Shown here one piece after another: positions 6,749 to 9,316 of a stretch of 9,316 bases of DNA. Made by a program: the position numbers and the translations under genes. The notes under the pieces are model-generated. The model worked only from the letters and a program-made list of their open reading frames with translations, did no database searches and was not told the DNA's origin. Position 1 is the stretch's first letter. The number at the start of each line of letters is the position of its first letter. Source of the DNA: an uncultured Rhodoferax sp. Lineage in GTDB: Bacteria; Pseudomonadota; Gammaproteobacteria; Burkholderiales; Burkholderiaceae_C. The DNA is taken from assembly GCA_936943465.1 (NCBI GenBank), contig CAKZJN010000037.1:1-9316 (forward strand). Reading direction: 5' to 3'.

Positions 6749-7291
6749 TCAGTCACATTCTGTGACAAATAAACTGCCCGCCTGATCCTTGGCAGAGAGC
6801 TTAGGCGCCTGCCCGTCCAGCGGCCACTCAATTGCCAAGCTTGGGTCGTTCCAGACAATGCAGCGCTCGTGCTCCGGCGCGTAGTAGTCGGTGGTTTTGT
6901 ACAAAAACTCCGCCGTGTCCGATAGCACCAGAAACCCGTGGGCCAGACCGGCCGGAATCCACAACTGGCGCTTGTTCTCTGCACTCAGTATCACGCCTTC
7001 CCACTTGCCGTAGGTCGGCGAATCCTTGCGAATGTCCACCGCCACATCAAACACGGCACCTTGCGTCACCCGCACCAACTTACCCTGGGCGTGTTGAGTC
7101 TGGTAGTGCAGTCCGCGCAGCACGCCCTTGCCCGACTTGGAATGGTTGTCCTGCACAAATTGGGTTTTGATGCCCGTGGCTTCTTCAAACACCTTGTGGT
7201 TGAAGCTTTCAAAGAAAAAGCCGCGCTCGTCCCCAAAGACCCGGGGTTCGAGCAGCAAGACGTCGGGGATGGCGGTTGGCGTGGCTTTCAT
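6749..7291 (-). CDS. rfbC: dTDP-4-dehydrorhamnose 3,5-epimerase
   Basis: A 180-residue cupin epimerase (RmlC), third step of dTDP-L-rhamnose synthesis: it inverts C3 and C5 of dTDP-4-keto-6-deoxyglucose. Visible family motifs: DERGFFFESF at 21-30 (R23 for phosphate contact), GLHYQ at 60-64 with the catalytic base H62, K71 in QGKLVRV, the cupin strand FDVAVDIR (81-88), AGLAHGFLVL (114-123) and FLYKTTDYYAPEHE (129-142) with the catalytic tyrosine Y131. Length is typical (about 180). The ATG start overlaps the rfbA stop by four bases (ATGA), so translation is coupled. The last codons contain a 6-bp inverted repeat (GTCACA-TTC-TGTGAC, 6752-6766), probably coding coincidence. It is the last gene of the rhamnose operon; the next gene downstream is pilB, 109 bases away. 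Confidence 0.97.
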   Translation of the reverse strand: MKATPTAIPDVLLLEPRVFGDERGFFFESFNHKVFEEATGIKTQFVQDNHSKSGKGVLRGLHYQTQHAQGKLVRVTQGAVFDVAVDIRKDSPTYGKWEGVILSAENKRQLWIPAGLAHGFLVLSDTAEFLYKTTDYYAPEHERCIVWNDPSLAIEWPLDGQAPKLSAKDQAGSLFVTECD

Positions 7292-8193
7292 CCGTAGACT
7301 TTCTCGCTCAGCAAGCGCAGCAAATACTGCCCGTAACCGGACTTGGCCAACGGTTTGGCCAGCTTTTCCAGTTGCGCGTTGTCAATCCAGCCGTGACGCC
7401 AGACCACCTCTTCGGGGGAAGCGACCTTGAGGCCCTGGCGGCTCTCGATGGTGGCGATGAACTGGCTGGCCTCCAGCATGGACTCGTGTGTGCCGGTATC
7501 GAGCCAGGCATAGCCCCGCCCCATGGTCTGCACATCGAGTTGGTTCTTTTCCAGGTACAGGCGGTTCAAGTCGGTGATTTCCAGTTCGCCCCGGGCGCTG
7601 GGCTTGACCTGCTTGGCCAGTTCAACCACCTGGGTGTCGTAAAAATACAGGCCGGTCACCGCATAGCGGCTCTTGGGCTTGGCGGGTTTTTCTTCCAGAC
7701 TGATGGCGCGACCGTGGTCGTCAAACTCCACCACGCCATAACGCTCGGGGTCGGTTACCGCGTAGGCAAATACGGTAGCGCCGCTGGTTTGCCGGTTGGC
7801 TGCCTGCAGCAGCGTGGCAAAGTCGTGGCCGTAAAAGATGTTGTCGCCCAGCACCAGGGCGCTGGGGGCGCCATCCAGAAACTGCTCGCCGATCAAAAAG
7901 GCCTGGGCCAATCCATCGGGTGAAGGCTGCACTGCGTATTGAATCTGAATGCCCCACTGGCTACCGTCACCCAGCAGTTGCTCAAAGCGGGGCGTGTCCT
8001 GCGGTGTGGAGATGATCAGCACCTCACGGATACCGGCCAACAGCAAGGTGGTCAGCGGGTAATAAATCATCGGCTTGTCGTAAATGGGCAGCAGTTGCTT
8101 GCTGACCACCTGGGTTGCCGGGTACAGGCGGGTGCCGGAGCCGCCGGCCAGGATGATGCCTTTGCGGGCTTTGCCTTGGGTTGCTTGCGTCAT
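7288..8193 (-). CDS. rfbA: Glucose-1-phosphate thymidylyltransferase
   Basis: A 301-residue nucleotidyltransferase (RmlA) that makes dTDP-glucose and pyrophosphate from dTTP and glucose-1-phosphate, the entry step and usual feedback point of rhamnose synthesis. Visible: the nucleotide-binding signature GGSGTRLYP at 17-25 with SKQLLPIYDKPMIYYPL (31-47), the metal/substrate loop LGDNIFYG at 115-122 (D117), EEKP at 167-170, GELEITDLN at 202-210, and WLDTGTHESML at 230-240 (D232 as second metal ligand). I chose the ATG at 8193, giving MTQATQGKARKG directly before the first strand, which matches the usual length. The reading frame stays open upstream but runs inside rfbD. A Shine-Dalgarno AAGGA lies ahead and overlaps the rfbD stop. 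The stop overlaps the rfbC start (ATGA). Confidence 0.97.
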   Translation of the reverse strand: MTQATQGKARKGIILAGGSGTRLYPATQVVSKQLLPIYDKPMIYYPLTTLLLAGIREVLIISTPQDTPRFEQLLGDGSQWGIQIQYAVQPSPDGLAQAFLIGEQFLDGAPSALVLGDNIFYGHDFATLLQAANRQTSGATVFAYAVTDPERYGVVEFDDHGRAISLEEKPAKPKSRYAVTGLYFYDTQVVELAKQVKPSARGELEITDLNRLYLEKNQLDVQTMGRGYAWLDTGTHESMLEASQFIATIESRQGLKVASPEEVVWRHGWIDNAQLEKLAKPLAKSGYGQYLLRLLSEKVYG

Positions 8194-8204
8194 GGTGTTG
8201 TTTT

Positions 8205-8209
8205 TCCTT
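8205..8209 (-). promoter_or_regulatory. rfbA: Ribosome-binding site of rfbA overlapping the rfbD stop
   Basis: AAGGA on the minus strand lies 11 bases before the ATG at 8193 and overlaps the TAA stop of rfbD. It supports that ATG over the open frame further upstream and suggests re-initiation after rfbD. Confidence 0.55.
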
Positions 8210-9113
8210 ATTTCCCTGAGATTTCGGTCAGCATGCGGGACACGCCGGTTTGCCAGTGCGGCAGGGTCAGCCCAAAGGCTTTTTGGAGCTTGGAAGTGTC
8301 CAGACGCGAATTGAGCGGGCGTTGGGCTGGAGTGGGGTAGCTCGCGGTGCTGGTGGGTGACACTTGAGCCGGGCCTGCTTTGAGCGGAGTGCCCAGAGCC
8401 TGCGCGGTTTCCAGCACAAAGCGCGCATAGCCGTGCCAACTGGTTTCACCGGCGGCCACGCAATGGTAGAGGCCTGCCAGGCTCGGGTTGGCAATCGCCG
8501 CGCGAATGGAATGCGCCGTGACATCGGCCAGCAACTCGGCCGAAGTGGGGGCACCAAACTGGTCGTCAATCACGGTCAGCGTTTCGCGCTCGGAGGCCAG
8601 GCGCAGCATGGTCTTGGCGAAGTTGCCACCGCGCGCGGCATAGACCCAACTGGTGCGCAGGATGAGGTGTTTTGGGGTGCTGGCGACAGCTTGCTCGCCT
8701 TCGAGCTTGGTCTGGCCGTACACGCTCAAGGGGCCGGTGGCGTCCGTTTCTTTCCAGGGCGCGGTGCCGCTGCCGTCAAAGACGTAGTCGGTGGAGTAAT
8801 GCACCAGCCAGGCACCCAGCTTGGTCGCTTCCGTGGCCAGCACGCCCGGTGCCAGCGCATTCAGGCTGCGCGCCAGGTCAGGCTCGGACTCGGCTTTGTC
8901 TACAGCGGTGTGGGCGGCGGCATTGACGATGACGTCTGGCTTGATCGCCTGCACAGTAGAAGCCAGGCCGGCCAGGTCGGTAAAACTGCCGCACAGATTG
9001 TGTGGATTCTGGGTGGCATCAAAGTCCAGAGCGACTACTTCACCCAATACGGACAAGCTGCGTTGCAGTTCCCAGCCTACCTGCCCGCCACGGCCAAACA
9101 ACAGAATTTTCAT
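8208..9113 (-). CDS. rfbD: dTDP-4-dehydrorhamnose reductase
   Basis: A 301-residue short-chain dehydrogenase (RmlD) that reduces the 4-keto group of dTDP-4-keto-L-rhamnose with NAD(P)H, the last step to dTDP-L-rhamnose. The N-terminus MKILLFGRGGQVGWEL has the Rossmann glycine motif (G7-x-x-G-Q-V-G13). Further motifs are NAAAHTAVDKAE (64-75), the STDYVFDG block (107-114) with catalytic T108, Y132 and K136 of the YGQTKLEGE motif, LRTSWVYA (152-159) and a C-terminal RPLNSRLDTSKL (265-276). The ATG start at 9113 overlaps the rfbB stop by four bases (ATGA), and no upstream in-frame start would agree with the Rossmann fold. Length is normal. It sits second in the rfbBDAC order usual in proteobacteria. 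Confidence 0.97.
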   Translation of the reverse strand: MKILLFGRGGQVGWELQRSLSVLGEVVALDFDATQNPHNLCGSFTDLAGLASTVQAIKPDVIVNAAAHTAVDKAESEPDLARSLNALAPGVLATEATKLGAWLVHYSTDYVFDGSGTAPWKETDATGPLSVYGQTKLEGEQAVASTPKHLILRTSWVYAARGGNFAKTMLRLASERETLTVIDDQFGAPTSAELLADVTAHSIRAAIANPSLAGLYHCVAAGETSWHGYARFVLETAQALGTPLKAGPAQVSPTSTASYPTPAQRPLNSRLDTSKLQKAFGLTLPHWQTGVSRMLTEISGK

Positions 9114-9316
9114 GCGGCAACCGTGCTGGTGGCGTTGTTGCCGTATTGCTTGCTGACCCACTCCCGGTAGCCGCCGCTTTGCACGTTGGCCACCCATTCG
9201 GGGTTGTCCAGGTACCACTGCACGGTCTTGCGGATGCCGGTCTCAAAGGTTTCGGCGGGTTTCCAGCCCAGTTCCTTTTCGATCTTGGAGGCGTCAATCG
9301 CATAGCGCCGGTCGTG
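9110..9316 (-). CDS. rfbB: dTDP-glucose 4,6-dehydratase, C-terminal end (cut by window edge)
   Basis: The last 68 codons of a gene that enters from the right edge. The visible protein begins HDRRYAIDASKIEKELGW, the highly conserved C-terminal block of RmlB, continues with TFETGIRKTVQWYLDN, and ends with a variable tail before a TGA at 9112-9110. RmlB removes water from dTDP-glucose to give dTDP-4-keto-6-deoxyglucose, the step between RfbA and RfbC. No start or catalytic TDxxYxxxK region is in view, so intactness upstream cannot be judged. The four-base ATGA overlap with rfbD shows tight coupling. Identification rests on the HDRRYAID block and the operon context, which agree. Confidence 0.95.
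   Translation of the reverse strand, partial: HDRRYAIDASKIEKELGWKPAETFETGIRKTVQWYLDNPEWVANVQSGGYREWVSKQYGNNATSTVAA

Noticed and set aside
6752..6766. GTCACA-TTC-TGTGAC inverted repeat as a CRP-like site or terminator
   Set aside because: The half-sites are in the reverse order and spacing for CRP, the sequence lies within the last codons of rfbC, and no T-tract follows.
7276..7923. Open frame of 215 codons on the + strand, opposite rfbA
   Set aside because: Antisense to a complete rfbA; no motif, start context or conserved neighbour supports it.
8194..8439. N-terminal extension of rfbA to 383 residues
   Set aside because: The extension would lie inside the 3' end of rfbD. The ATG at 8193 has an AAGGA upstream and gives the normal enzyme length.
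8364..9170. Long open frame (268 codons) on the + strand, opposite rfbD
   Set aside because: Antisense shadow of rfbD, which has every catalytic motif. The predicted product is glycine/alanine/arginine-rich without a domain.
9114..9218. N-terminal extension of rfbD to 336 residues
   Set aside because: It would overlap the conserved C-terminus of rfbB. The ATG at 9113 begins directly at the Rossmann strand and gives the usual length.
1..9316. Defence system, mobile element, CRISPR, tRNA/rRNA or secondary-metabolite genes
   Set aside because: I read both strands for such genes, direct-repeat arrays, transposase ends and tRNA-like cloverleaves and found none; every sizeable frame is explained by housekeeping, pilus or rhamnose genes.

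Overview
The window is about 60% G+C by eye and densely coded: eleven protein genes, no RNA gene, insertion sequence, CRISPR array or phage-like gene seen, and no gap between genes longer than about 110 bases. The gene order (AAA ATPase of the DUF815 family and a MutT-type Nudix hydrolase facing yacG-zapD-coaE-pilD-pilC-pilB) and the protein sequences point to a Gram-negative betaproteobacterium of the order Burkholderiales, probably a Comamonadaceae relative. The taxonomic placement is an inference from recalled family features, not from a search.

Left part (1-1172, + strand): the end, or all, of a DUF815 ATPase gene, overlapping by an ATGA junction a Nudix hydrolase gene that looks like a nucleotide-pool sanitiser (MutT-like). 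This pair converges on the next block; only nine bases separate the two stop codons, and those bases plus both stop codons form a perfect 15-base hairpin.

Middle part (1182-6639, - strand): a six-gene string pilB-pilC-pilD-coaE-zapD-yacG with junctions of +19, -1, +15, +22 and +12 bases, so very probably one operon. The first three genes build type IV pili (assembly ATPase, inner-membrane platform, prepilin peptidase). The last three are housekeeping: the final step of coenzyme A synthesis, an FtsZ-ring stabiliser, and a small zinc-binding gyrase inhibitor. Both zapD and yacG start at GTG.

Right part (6749-9316, - strand): the dTDP-L-rhamnose operon in the order rfbB (C-terminal end only)-rfbD-rfbA-rfbC, with ATGA overlaps at two junctions. 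It supplies dTDP-rhamnose for O-antigen, exopolysaccharide or glycan decoration. It runs in the same direction as, and directly upstream of, the pil operon. The 109-base gap between them holds a GC-rich hairpin, a perfect inverted repeat and weak promoter-like sequences.

All genes belong to well-known families with their key motifs intact. I did not find an undescribed system. The points worth a second look are small: the stop-to-stop hairpin, the possible operator and mini-ORF ahead of pilB, and whether rhamnose-operon transcription runs into the pilus operon.
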